DNA of 64,000 nucleotides from Streptomyces sp. IMTB 2501 (GCF_001953885.1 NZ_MQUS01000003.1:186001-250000); one strand, 5' to 3'; counted from the first letter of the stretch, positions 53,183 through 62,375 are shown. Translations and numbers: made by a program. The notes: generated from the sequence alone by a model not told the origin.

Positions 53183-55453
53183 ATGCTCAGCTATCAGGAC
53201 GTGGTCACCATCAAGCTCGGCACGCTTACGACGGCGGCTACCGACTGGGACGACATGGCCGGCGGCTTCGAGGACCTGGAGACCCTCTACGCCGCGAAGG
53301 TGGAGTCGGCCGCGACCGAGGACACGGCAGGTCTCACTGCCGCGGCGAGGGCCGCGCAATTGGCGGCCACTCGCCAGCAGTTCAAGGACGCGCAGACAGA
53401 AGCCCGCGCCATCGCCTCCATCCTGCGAGAAGCCCATCAGGAGTTCTCCAAACTGATCGGCCACGTGAACGACGTTGTCGATCAGGTGAAGGCGGACCAT
53501 ATGTCTGTCAACAGCCAGGGCGAGGCGGTCTACGACTTCAGCAAGCTCACCCCCATGCGACACGACGAGAAGTACCCCACGTACGTGTCCCGGGCGAAGG
53601 ACGCCGAGGCGGCCTGGACGAAGAAGATCAAGGACGCTGTGCAGGCAGTGGACGACGCCGACCAGGGCGTCAAACACGCCCTCTACGAAGCGGCCGGCAT
53701 CAAGAGCTGGATCCAGCGTGCCCTGGACCCCTTCAACGGACAGAACCACACCTTCAATGGCTCGGCGGTCGGTGACATCGAGGTGTACGAGGCCCGTGAG
53801 GCCAAGGGGTACGCGAACGTGATTCTGGCCGGCGACAAGCTGGACGGCGATGACCTGAAGGAGTGGCAGCGCCTGATGCGCGACAACTCCCATGACAAGG
53901 TCTTCAGCCAGACCCTCCTCAACTCCCTCGGCGCTGACAAGACCCTCAAGCTCACCAACAAGATCGACGACATGGCGTACTTCGACGACACAAAGGACAA
54001 GAACGCCTACCTCCAGATCAACGGAGGCCTGGCCGACTCGCTGGCGACCGCCACCCGCGTTCCGGACTTCAAGGACGCGAACGGCAAACACCTGCCCTTC
54101 GGGTCAAAGGGCTACAACGACGCCTTCAACAACTGGCTGAGGACCGACGACGCCCAGTTTTATGTCAAGTTCGGCAACGACCTAAGGGAACACGGCGCCG
54201 ACGGGTACGATCTCAAGGCTGCCGGGGACAAGGTCAACACGGTCGCCAAGGGCCACGGCCAGCAGGCGCGCGGCTACCAGAGCCTGGTCACCCTGATGCA
54301 GCAGGGACATAGTGGCTACTCACCGCAGTTCCTCTCCGACGTCACCGACGGCGCGATCGCCGCGGAGAAGGACCACCCGCACATCTGGAACCTCTACGGC
54401 AACTTCGACGGCAAGAACGGCGACGGCTGGTTCGCCAATGACCCAGTTGACGGCGCCCTGGGCATCATGGCCCGTGACCCGGAGGCGTCCACCGCCTATC
54501 TCGATCCGCACGCCGACGGCACCAACGACCGCCTCCACTACCTGCTCAAGGACCGAGACTGGAACGTCGTCAACACCACTACATGGCAGGGTGAGCGGGA
54601 AATCAACGGGCCCGGTGCCCTGGACACGGACGATCGCAAGGGACTGGGCGACGCCCTGACCGCGGCAGCCACCGGAATCGATCCGCACGGGCCCCGCCCG
54701 GTGGGACCAACGCCGCACACGGACGCCAACAACAGGGTGTTCGTGCACGCGCTGGATGACCTGTCCAAGCAGGGAGACAACATGCCAGCCTCGCTCCGCG
54801 ACGACATGGCGAAGATCATGACCAATCACGGTCATGAGACGTATGTGGCGATGAGTGACCCGAGCGGTAGGCGCCATCCCGATGCCGGTCCCACGCTGGA
54901 TCAGAAGCAAGTCATGGAAATGACCAAGCAGATCTCCCGGAGTCAGAACTCTTATGGTCTGCTTCATGAGGGTATGAACTACGCCATCATGGACGACATC
55001 CACAACAGCTCGCGACGGCCGGAGGACACCCTCAGTTCGGCCGGATACGCCGTCGGATTCATGGAGGATGCCCGGTACGCCGCACTAAAGGGCGATCAAC
55101 ACGACTACACCTGGGACAAGACGTGGAGCTATCACGTCTTGGGAACGGGGCTGAACTTCATCCCCGGTCTCGGAGATGTCGCCCAGCGTGGAGCGGACGC
55201 ACTCACCACCGCCTGGATCATGGATGAGCAAAAGCACCAGGCTGAAAAGCTGACTAGCGATAGTCAGCAGACCTACGAACTGCGACGCAATCAGCTAAAT
55301 TCCATTGCCGATCAATGGTATTCGGTCAACTCCGACTGGGCGTCCAATCACAGTCACCCCGGCTATTCACCCAATGACGGCGTGTACAAACAAATCGAAG
55401 GCTGGGCCAATGATGGCGGTGCCCAGTTCCGTGGGATGGCGGGAATTCACTGA
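53183..55453 (+). CDS. Large DUF6571-like protein, putative type VII substrate
   Basis: A 756-residue protein with no signal peptide or membrane helix. The first about 190 residues are helical (WDDMAGGFEDLETLYAAKVE; AARAAQLAATRQQFKDAQTE). The central part (about 200-600) is mixed and rich in Asn/Asp/Gly and resembles the DUF6571 family. The end (about 600-756) includes a glycine-containing hydrophobic patch (GTGLNFIPGLGDVAQRG), similar to alpha-helical substrate tails. It is the largest gene of the operon and most likely its cargo. I see no known toxin active-site motif. The lipoprotein gene overlaps its stop codon. Confidence 0.78.
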   Translation: MLSYQDVVTIKLGTLTTAATDWDDMAGGFEDLETLYAAKVESAATEDTAGLTAAARAAQLAATRQQFKDAQTEARAIASILREAHQEFSKLIGHVNDVVDQVKADHMSVNSQGEAVYDFSKLTPMRHDEKYPTYVSRAKDAEAAWTKKIKDAVQAVDDADQGVKHALYEAAGIKSWIQRALDPFNGQNHTFNGSAVGDIEVYEAREAKGYANVILAGDKLDGDDLKEWQRLMRDNSHDKVFSQTLLNSLGADKTLKLTNKIDDMAYFDDTKDKNAYLQINGGLADSLATATRVPDFKDANGKHLPFGSKGYNDAFNNWLRTDDAQFYVKFGNDLREHGADGYDLKAAGDKVNTVAKGHGQQARGYQSLVTLMQQGHSGYSPQFLSDVTDGAIAAEKDHPHIWNLYGNFDGKNGDGWFANDPVDGALGIMARDPEASTAYLDPHADGTNDRLHYLLKDRDWNVVNTTTWQGEREINGPGALDTDDRKGLGDALTAAATGIDPHGPRPVGPTPHTDANNRVFVHALDDLSKQGDNMPASLRDDMAKIMTNHGHETYVAMSDPSGRRHPDAGPTLDQKQVMEMTKQISRSQNSYGLLHEGMNYAIMDDIHNSSRRPEDTLSSAGYAVGFMEDARYAALKGDQHDYTWDKTWSYHVLGTGLNFIPGLGDVAQRGADALTTAWIMDEQKHQAEKLTSDSQQTYELRRNQLNSIADQWYSVNSDWASNHSHPGYSPNDGVYKQIEGWANDGGAQFRGMAGIH

Positions 55454-55983
55454 TGGTGAAAGCGTGGCGCACTGTACCATTGGCCTTTTGTGGTGCTGTT
55501 GTACTTACGGTGGCAGGTTGCAGCAAAACGCAACCTAGCATTCCAGATAATTTCTGTCATGTTCCCGTTAATAATTCGGCCCTGGCGTCGCTGGTGCCGG
55601 ACGGAGACAGTCTGGAGCAGAAATACACGCCCTTCGAGTCACACCCCGGAGCACAGTGTGACTTGAGTGTGGACGGCCGTGGTGTCCTGTCCGTTGCTGT
55701 GAACCGATGGGATCGGGCGCCGGACCCGACCGACTGGAACAAAGTGGGATCGCCATACAAGTATGCTGCCCAACGAAAAGTCGCATTCCCAGGGCATGCG
55801 TCGATCGGAAGTGACCGCGCCGTGGTCGAGGCAACGTGTAACACCAAGACCGCATACGTGTCCGTCGTGGTGGACTTCTGGGGCGACCGCGTCGAAAATA
55901 CTCCCACCGGCTACAAGAAACTCCAACGCTTTGTCAACGACTTTGTCCCTCGTGAGACAAAGAAGCTTGACTGTACCAATTAG
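55453..55983 (+). CDS. Lipoprotein at the end of the type VII-like operon
   Basis: A 176-residue lipoprotein. The signal VPLAFCGAVVLTVAGC ends with lipobox TVAGC, Cys23 being the lipidation site. The mature part has four cysteines (FCHVP, QCDLS, TCNTK, LDCTN) suggesting two disulfides, a layout recalling DUF3558-type actinobacterial lipoproteins. It overlaps the large gene by one base (TGATG). Its DNA is noticeably more AT-rich than its neighbours (for example GTTAATAATTCG), hinting at separate origin. Surface receptor, chaperone or immunity role is possible. Confidence 0.8.
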   Translation: MVKAWRTVPLAFCGAVVLTVAGCSKTQPSIPDNFCHVPVNNSALASLVPDGDSLEQKYTPFESHPGAQCDLSVDGRGVLSVAVNRWDRAPDPTDWNKVGSPYKYAAQRKVAFPGHASIGSDRAVVEATCNTKTAYVSVVVDFWGDRVENTPTGYKKLQRFVNDFVPRETKKLDCTN

Positions 55984-56031
55984 CCGACATCGATCGGAGT
56001 TCAACGCGCTCCGGACGGGCCTGGTGGATCT

Positions 56032-56592
56032 ATGGGCACGTCTGCGGGGCCGAGTGCCGGGGCTGTGGCGCGACGCGCGACCGGGGAGTTGGGCCGCTGC
56101 CACGCTTCCGCGGAGGACATCGCCGATGGGCGCACTCGGGTGCCGTACGAGCAACTCGATGCGATGTGGCTGAAAGAGTCGGTTCACCACGTGGTCGATC
56201 CGGAACTCACGCTCCGCGGCCTGGCCGACCGGCTCGCGCCCGGAGGTCGGCTACTGGTGGTGATGCCCCCGGCCACCATCCAGTACCCGCTGTTCAAGGC
56301 GGCTCTTGCGCGTTTCGAGGAGTTGCAGCCGGACCCGGCCGTGATCGAGAGGCATCTTCGGGCGGCCGGGTTGGAAGCCAGTCTCAGCTACGTCGAGCAC
56401 GAGCTGCGCATCGGCCGGGACAAGTATCTCGGCATGGTGCGCTCCCGCTACATGTCCCTGTTGTCCACCTTCAGCGACAGCGAGATCGAGAAGGGCATCG
56501 AAGAGATCCGCGTCGCTCATCCGGAGCCCGTACTCGTGTTCCCTGACCGGTTTGCGTTCGTCCTCGGTCGGCGACGTGAGGAGTCCGCGTGA
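56032..56592 (+). pseudogene. Truncated SAM-dependent methyltransferase
   Basis: The 186 codons contain YEQLDAMWLKESVHHVVDPE, LRGLADRLAPGGRLLVVMPP and YLGMVRSRYMSLLSTFSDSE, the second half of a class I (type 11) methyltransferase. The S-adenosylmethionine-binding motif I (ExGxGxG) that should lie upstream is missing; the first 30 residues are unlike the family. The 5' end was probably lost in a rearrangement next to the lipoprotein gene. Confidence 0.65.
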
Positions 56593-57135
56593 GCACGATG
56601 GTCGACGAACGGCTGCGGCGCCTGCGGAGTGAACTCGACGACCACTCCCGGATCGCCGATCGACTGGCAGCGCGATCACATCGACGAGCTCACCGATGAA
56701 CTCTCCGAGGTGTTCAACTCCTCACAGCTGGCACGCCGGGTTGCCGCACTGGAAAGGAACATTGCCGTCTTCCGCAGCACCTACTGGAGACAGCACCTCA
56801 CGGCTCACGGGGCAGCGAACGATCTTCTGCTCGCCTTCCAGAACCAGCACCGACTTCCTGCGCGTTTCCATGAAATCCTCGCAGAAGCAGCTGACTACAG
56901 CAGACTCGTACAGACCCAGGAAAGCCAGCAGATCAGCGGCGCCTTGGGCGTCCTCACCATCCTCGGCCTACCACTCGGCACGGCCCTCAGCATCCTGCAA
57001 GTCCTGGGCGACAACTCTGCGGCAGACCTGCTCATCGCGCTGACACTGTCGGTCGCCGCTGCAGCCGGAGCCCTCACCACACCGTACGGGCGCCTGGTCT
57101 TGTCATCCCTGCAAGGCAGGGATGACAAGACGTAG
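56589..57135 (+). pseudogene. Probable frameshifted or truncated membrane protein
   Basis: Two overlapping frames are present. The first starts with GTG overlapping the methyltransferase stop and reads VSTMVDERLRRLRSELDDHS before ending at 56699. The second runs from 56629 and encodes a 168-residue product with a helical region (IDELTDELSEVFNSSQLARR) and two hydrophobic segments (GALGVLTILGLPLGTALSIL, LIALTLSVAAAAGALT) near its C terminus. They may be halves of one CorA-like or signalling membrane protein joined by a shift or deletion. I cannot name the family. Confidence 0.45.
57097..57131. repeat. Perfect 16-bp inverted repeat with 3-base centre
   Basis: GTCTTGTCATCCCTGC, AAG, then its exact complement in reverse. 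It overlaps the last codons of the preceding frame and lies about 85 bases before a transposase relic. It may serve as terminator, but the lack of mismatches and lower GC content suggest an insertion-sequence end structure. Confidence 0.85.
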
Positions 57136-57216
57136 GGCGCTGCAACCTGCCAGGTGGCCGGGCCGGGTAAGACCGACCAGTCGGCCATCGGGCGATCCCG
57201 AGACGGACTGTCGTCG

Positions 57217-57318
57217 CACCCGCATCCGGGTGCTCAGTTGCGCTTCACCGCCGCCGACGGGCTGCGGCTGACCTGCTTCGCCACCAACACCAAGCACACC
57301 CCGATCGCCGATGTGGAA
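57217..57318 (+). pseudogene. IS1380-type transposase fragment
   Basis: About 34 codons read SHPHPGAQLRFTAADGLRLT and CFATNTKHTPIADVE, matching the RFTDADGxRxTCFATDT segment of IS1380-family transposases. Flanking sequence in the same frame is unrelated, so both ends are lost. It documents a past insertion in this rearranged zone. Confidence 0.6.
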
Positions 57319-57438
57319 CCCGGCGCCCACCCGGCGCGACAGCCAGGCCATCAGCCTGCCCACGTGACCGAAATCCCCGCCTTGAACAGGCAGAAAGGGT
57401 CCGTCAGCAAGCTGACTGACCCTCATGCAAGATCGAGG

Positions 57439-58140
57439 TTAATGCTTCTTCATGATTTTGAAGTAGGTTGTGCCCAGGTTGAGCTGGAACACCATGCCGT
57501 ACTGTTTGCGGATGGCGGTCACCGTAGCGGAAGACGGTTCGTGCAGACACCGTTTGATCGGTGGATCATTTTCACACGGACCTGTCGGTTCGCTGATGAA
57601 ATTCGGTTTCCATTGGCGGTCGCGTACCGGATCCCACTTCAGACTCTGGCTTACGGCGTCACGCGAAGGCACTTCAGGATTGCGTTTGTCATACGGCTTC
57701 CGGTAGTAGTCGATGAGCGCTCCGTCGACTGCGTGGTTGAACTCAATGCCGGGTACGTTCCGGTCGCCGGCTGTGAGGATCCCGTCGAGGACGGACACGA
57801 TGTGTTTCGGGTCGGCGCCGAAGTAGGCGGTGACATTCAGACCGCAGCTGATCTTGTACAGGTCGCTGTCCCTGGTCTCCAGCCATCCCTTCGCTGTTCC
57901 GCCCCAGCAGTTGTCGCGGACCACGACCAGGCCGAGCTTCAAGGGCGTGTGCTCGACGTACGCCTGAACCACTTCTCTGAGCCCAGCTTCCGACTTCTGC
58001 CTGGCGTTGACCGCTTCCGGGGTTCCGGCAAGTTTGCGGACAGTCTTCTCCGGTACAGCCCGGTCCTCTGCCGAGCACGCGGACACCGCCAGGGCCAGAA
58101 GCATCAATGCCGCTGCCTTGACCTGCTTGACCCGCTTCAT
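57439..58140 (-). CDS. Lipoprotein of unknown function
   Basis: A 233-residue protein with a lipoprotein signal (AAALMLLALAVSACSAE, lipobox AVSAC). The mature domain contains NCWGGTAKGWLETRDSDLYK and YFGADPKHIVSVLDGILTAG and five further cysteines in spaced positions (NCWGG, SCGLN, PCEND, RCLHE). I do not recognise the family. The ATG (MKRVKQ) has AGGAGGCC upstream. Same strand as the large secreted protein gene but separated from it by a strong terminator, so transcribed separately. Confidence 0.75.
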   Translation of the reverse strand: MKRVKQVKAAALMLLALAVSACSAEDRAVPEKTVRKLAGTPEAVNARQKSEAGLREVVQAYVEHTPLKLGLVVVRDNCWGGTAKGWLETRDSDLYKISCGLNVTAYFGADPKHIVSVLDGILTAGDRNVPGIEFNHAVDGALIDYYRKPYDKRNPEVPSRDAVSQSLKWDPVRDRQWKPNFISEPTGPCENDPPIKRCLHEPSSATVTAIRKQYGMVFQLNLGTTYFKIMKKH

Positions 58141-58215
58141 GAACGTGGCCTCCTACCGTCTGACCTCAGCATGCGGCGCACGTGCGGCCGGCAGCATGAG
58201 TATGTGTACTCAAAA

Positions 58216-58253
58216 ACCGTGTGGGGAAGCCCTGTTGGACTTCCCCACACGGT
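58216..58253 (-). terminator. Intrinsic terminator after the large secreted protein gene
   Basis: A perfect 14-bp stem (ACCGTGTGGGGAAG with CTTCCCCACACGGT) encloses a 10-base loop. On the minus strand it is followed by TTTTTG, a real U-run. It lies ten bases after the stop of the 1370-residue protein gene. Confidence 0.92.
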
Positions 58254-58262
58254 GTGGCTGGG

Positions 58263-61200
58263 TTACTTCTTGGGCCAGGAGCCCAGCGCGGCCTCCAGGG
58301 TGTCCGCGTACAGTCGCGCCCCGGCGATCTTCGGATGGAACGACTGCGCGGAGATACCGAACTGGAAGAACGGCCAGTCGATCTTCGGTTCGTCGCTGTC
58401 TGTCAGATCGGTGACAATGCCGTGAATGCTTTCGGGGTCACCGCAGACGGCCTTGCCGTGGAAGAACGCCTGCGGGTTGGCATAGCCGACGTCCACCCCG
58501 TGCTTCCTGACGAGGTCAGCGGTCTCGAACATCGTCTGTGCCAGGTAGTCGGCCACGCCGTTGAGCCACTGCGATTCCTCCGGTGAGACCCCGACGAGAG
58601 GGATCTTGTTGAGGCAGGAGGCGTCGTTGGACAGCAGCGGCGGGTAACCCATGAGGACGATCCGGGCATTCTGGGCCTTGCTGTGGATTGCCTCGATCGT
58701 CTTCTGGATGCTGGGTGCGACGACATCGCTGATGAGGTCCGGGATGGCTTCCGCGAGCGGCTTGCCCTGGTAGGGGCCGTCAGGGACGCCCTTGCCTTCG
58801 GCGTTGCCGAACTTCTTCTCCTGGCACGGATTCCCTGGCCCCATGCACTGGGTGATCACGTAGCCGAACCGGGAGTCGTTGCCGCCGATGGAGATGGTGA
58901 CCAGGTCGGTGTTCTGGTCCAGGTATCCCTGCTCGATCTGCGGCAACTCTCCGCTGTTGTCGTATGTCCCGTCTTTGTTGTCGGCCGGAGCGATCACGTT
59001 GTAGGTGCGGGATCCGGAGCAGGCGATGAGGTGGTAGTCCATCCGCGCGCTCCAGTTGTCGTCCAGCTCGCCAATGGAGAGCTGTTCGCCGGGGAGCTTT
59101 GCCTGCCGGGACCACGCGTAGGTGGAGCGGTGGCAGCCGTCGCGGTCTCCGGTGACCTTGTTGCGCCAGTTCGTCTCCGGGTAGTAGTCCCGGTTGCCCT
59201 CGGAGGCTCCCTCACCACTGGAGAAGGAGTCGCCCATCGCGACGACCGTGTGGTTCGGTTTACCGGGAAGGCCCTGGAAAGCGACCGCGCCCCAGGCGAC
59301 GTCCTCGTCGCCGGTCCCGTCGGCGGTGGTGTTGGTCAACGTCACGGACGGGGTTCCGGTGAAGTGGAAGACGCCGAGGCTGACCCATCGGCCGGCTCGC
59401 TGCTCCACGATCCGTGTAGGGCTGCTCGTGTCAGAACCACCGATCGTGTAGGCGGCCTGCCTGGTCTGCGCCCCGGTGTCGGGAAGGTGGACCAGGACGC
59501 GCGCCCAGTTAAGGCTCTGGCCAAGAGTCCAGGTGCCGTCGATGGTCATGTAGCCGCCGTCACCGCCGAAGCGGTCGGCGTTGCGGGTGTGGGTGTACCA
59601 GTAGTGGCCGCCGTACCCGCCGCCCACCGAGTGCAGGTCGGCCTTCGCTTCGTATCGGCCTTCCGTACCCGGGTTGAACTTGAACTGGAAACTTCCTGCG
59701 GAGTGGATCGTTGCGCAGCCGCTCTGATCGCTCCAGGACGGCGTTCCGTCCGGCACCGAGGCGACGACGTTGGATCCGGCCGGTGCGGCGGAGCACACGG
59801 GCGTACCGGTCTGGAGCCGGTAGCCGCGCCCCGGTTCCTGCACCAGCTTCTCGTACTTGATGTTCTCGTGCCCGCAACTGGTGGCGCAGTCGGCCTTCCA
59901 TGTCACGTTGGGCTGGTTCCACCAGTACTGCGCGTAGCACTCGGCGTCCGGGCACTTCGGCGGCGTGCTGGTGTCGCAGTTGTTCTTGGAGTTGCAGAAC
60001 GCCTCCAGCGGCGGCTGGACGGCGGTGCGCTGGGCAACCAGGGTCCACCAGGCGGGCCGGAAGCCGGCCGAGGAGAAGCCGGACTCGCCGGGCCAGTCCT
60101 GGCGGCCGTCGGTGGCGTAGGAGAAGCCGGTGTCCTGGGACCAGGCAGCCCAGCCCATTACCTTCTCCTCGTACGGCCAGTCCTGCGGGTGAGCCGCGTC
60201 CTTGTTCGCCGCCGGCCCGTCCACGTCGGTGTTCATGAACGGATGGCCCCAGCCCTTGGCGTAGATCGGGTTGGCCGGGTTGTTGTACCAGCCCAGGCCC
60301 CAGTGCCCGGAGTGGCTGCCGGCTTGCGAGGGAGGGTTGAAGCCGAGGTTGTAGTTCCAGACGGCTGTGAACCAGTTCTCCACCCTGGACGAGTCGTCGT
60401 TGTTGACGGTGATCTTCTGGCCGTTCTGGTGGACCTCGTTCCACTTGTCGGCGAGGATCTTCAGGGAGGCGGCCACGTTCGTCGCGTAGTCGACCGCGAC
60501 GAGCTTCTGCAGACCGGGGGACAGGCTGGTCTCGCCCGGCTTCTCGTGACCGGCCATGCGCATGCCGTCGGTCACCTGGCCGACGCCGTAGCCGCAGTCG
60601 GACTTGTCCCAGTTGATCTGCCAGTAGGCGGCCGGGTCGTTGGGGTCGGCCTTGTGGCCGTAGTAGCCGTCGACGGCGGCCAGCGGGTTGCCCATCTGCC
60701 CGGGGATCGAGCCGCCCTCGGCCTGCCACAGGTTGGACTCCTGGGCCATGATGCCGAGGACCACGTTGGCCGGGATCCTGCCGCCGCCGCTGAGCTTGGG
60801 CAGGGGGAACAGCGCCTGTGGGTCGACGGTGCCGAGGCCCGCCTGGGCACGGTAGTCGCCTTGGCGGATGTAGCTGGCGCTCAGATCACCGCGTACGGCC
60901 ATGTCGACGGCCCACTCGACCTGGTTCGGCGTCGGCTGGAGTGCCTGGACGTTGACGTCGTTGCGGGACACCGCGCACCAACGGTCGTCATCGGTCGGGG
61001 AACTCGGTGTCAGGCTCGCCTTCGAGGAGGAGCCCTTCGGCCGGTGCGTCGCGTCGGCCGTGGCGAGGACCGGAGAGGGATCGTGCCCCGAGCCGTCGCC
61101 GGTGTCCTGCTGCACGCCTTGTGTCAGCCTGGTCCCGGTGGTGGTGGCGGTGCTCGTGACCGTCACGGCCTTGTCACCTTCATCGGCAGGCGTCGCCGTC

Positions 61201-62375
61201 CGCGAGGTGGGCTCCCCGGTCTTCGTGAAGCCCTTGCCCGCGCCCTCGATATTCGCCAGGCCGACGCGCACACCAGGAGTGAGGACCGGGTCGACGGCGA
61301 GACGGCCGTGCGAGGACACGTCGGTGCCGGCCGGGGCGGCGAGGCGTGTGACGCCGGTTCCCTCGGTGGCCAGGGCGCCCTTGGGGCGGCCGGTGAGGAA
61401 GACCCGGCCCGCATCGCCCTGCACGAGGTCGAGATCGCCGAGCCTGCCCGAGGCGATGCCCTTCGGCTTGTCGTGGCCGGTGAACAGCTTGGCGTGCGCC
61501 GTGGAGTCGCCCTTGCGGTCGAGGAAGGCGATCGTGCCGTCGGCGGCAGGCCGGATGTCGAACGGAGCGCTGTCCGCGTCCGCGAGGTTGTTCACCTTGC
61601 CGGAGCGGTCGAGGTGGACCAGGCGGCTGCCGAGTGCGGCGACCGTGCCGTCCTTCACCGGTACGGCGCCTGTAATCTCACCGCGGGCCGCCACCGTGCC
61701 CGTGGTCCTCCCGGACGCGTTCACGGTGATGACGCGCGTGCGTGTGCTCGCGGCGTCGTTCATGTCCCTGAAGCCGGTGAACGCGGCCTGGTGCGTGGTC
61801 GTGTTGCAGGACGGGTCGAAGGACGCCAGTGACGCGGTGAAGGGCAGCTTCGTCACCTTGCCGGTCGTCAGATCGACGACAGCGGCGAACGCGCCGCCCT
61901 GCATCAAGTCGGGCTTGTTGGTGAACGTGCGCGGCGCGTAAACGGCCGCGACGTGATCTCGGTCCATCAGGCACTGATTGCCGATCCACGAGTCGGCCGG
62001 CAGACCCGGCTCCCCGAGGGTGGCGACCGTCCGCCATGTGTAGGCGTCCTTGCTGTCAGCGGCCAGGATCTTGAATCCGCCGCTGTCGGCCGCGCCCGTG
62101 ACGGCCCGGTCCTGGCTGGTCTTCCAGTCCTTCCCGAGCCTGGCATCAGGGTCCTGTACCGCACCGGACGGGGGCGACTGGGGCTTCCCAGACGCCAGCC
62201 GAGGCGGGGGCCCGCTGGGTGCTGCCGTGGCCGGAGCGGCTTGCAGAAGGCCGCCCATCAGCGCCGTACACGCCGCAAGGACGGCCAATGGTATGGGTGA
62301 TCGTCTTCCGGATCTCAAAGAAGTTCCCCGAATTTCTGGTGTGATGGGATGTCCCACGTCCTGGTCCGCGGGCAC
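58263..62375 (-). CDS. Giant secreted protein: transglycosylase-like, golvesin-like and SGNH hydrolase domains
   Basis: A 1370-residue secreted protein. A Sec signal (IPLAVLAACTALMGGLLQAA, then PATAAP) is followed by about 400 residues of repeated strands that may form a beta-propeller. Residues about 530-720 contain IPANVVLGIMAQESNLWQAE, with Glu546 placed like the catalytic acid of lytic transglycosylases. A Cys-rich linker (about 790-845) follows, then a golvesin C-terminal-like beta domain (about 905-1030). The C-terminal SGNH esterase has Ser1050 in GDSFSSGEG, Asn1166 in GGND, and His1347 in SFHP. A GTG start is used; one six codons later is possible. Likely acts on cell wall or polymers. 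Confidence 0.85.
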   Translation of the reverse strand: MPADQDVGHPITPEIRGTSLRSGRRSPIPLAVLAACTALMGGLLQAAPATAAPSGPPPRLASGKPQSPPSGAVQDPDARLGKDWKTSQDRAVTGAADSGGFKILAADSKDAYTWRTVATLGEPGLPADSWIGNQCLMDRDHVAAVYAPRTFTNKPDLMQGGAFAAVVDLTTGKVTKLPFTASLASFDPSCNTTTHQAAFTGFRDMNDAASTRTRVITVNASGRTTGTVAARGEITGAVPVKDGTVAALGSRLVHLDRSGKVNNLADADSAPFDIRPAADGTIAFLDRKGDSTAHAKLFTGHDKPKGIASGRLGDLDLVQGDAGRVFLTGRPKGALATEGTGVTRLAAPAGTDVSSHGRLAVDPVLTPGVRVGLANIEGAGKGFTKTGEPTSRTATPADEGDKAVTVTSTATTTGTRLTQGVQQDTGDGSGHDPSPVLATADATHRPKGSSSKASLTPSSPTDDDRWCAVSRNDVNVQALQPTPNQVEWAVDMAVRGDLSASYIRQGDYRAQAGLGTVDPQALFPLPKLSGGGRIPANVVLGIMAQESNLWQAEGGSIPGQMGNPLAAVDGYYGHKADPNDPAAYWQINWDKSDCGYGVGQVTDGMRMAGHEKPGETSLSPGLQKLVAVDYATNVAASLKILADKWNEVHQNGQKITVNNDDSSRVENWFTAVWNYNLGFNPPSQAGSHSGHWGLGWYNNPANPIYAKGWGHPFMNTDVDGPAANKDAAHPQDWPYEEKVMGWAAWSQDTGFSYATDGRQDWPGESGFSSAGFRPAWWTLVAQRTAVQPPLEAFCNSKNNCDTSTPPKCPDAECYAQYWWNQPNVTWKADCATSCGHENIKYEKLVQEPGRGYRLQTGTPVCSAAPAGSNVVASVPDGTPSWSDQSGCATIHSAGSFQFKFNPGTEGRYEAKADLHSVGGGYGGHYWYTHTRNADRFGGDGGYMTIDGTWTLGQSLNWARVLVHLPDTGAQTRQAAYTIGGSDTSSPTRIVEQRAGRWVSLGVFHFTGTPSVTLTNTTADGTGDEDVAWGAVAFQGLPGKPNHTVVAMGDSFSSGEGASEGNRDYYPETNWRNKVTGDRDGCHRSTYAWSRQAKLPGEQLSIGELDDNWSARMDYHLIACSGSRTYNVIAPADNKDGTYDNSGELPQIEQGYLDQNTDLVTISIGGNDSRFGYVITQCMGPGNPCQEKKFGNAEGKGVPDGPYQGKPLAEAIPDLISDVVAPSIQKTIEAIHSKAQNARIVLMGYPPLLSNDASCLNKIPLVGVSPEESQWLNGVADYLAQTMFETADLVRKHGVDVGYANPQAFFHGKAVCGDPESIHGIVTDLTDSDEPKIDWPFFQFGISAQSFHPKIAGARLYADTLEAALGSWPKK

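Noticed and set aside
57154..58425. Plus-strand 423-codon frame over the 57.4-58.1 kb lipoprotein gene
   Set aside because: Only its first 55 codons show similarity (transposase scrap); the rest is antisense to a gene with a lipoprotein signal and ribosome site.
58683..61832. Plus-strand open frame of 1049 codons opposite the large secreted protein gene
   Set aside because: The minus-strand frame has signal peptide, catalytic motifs and a terminator; the plus frame is a Val/Gly/Arg/Asp-rich shadow.
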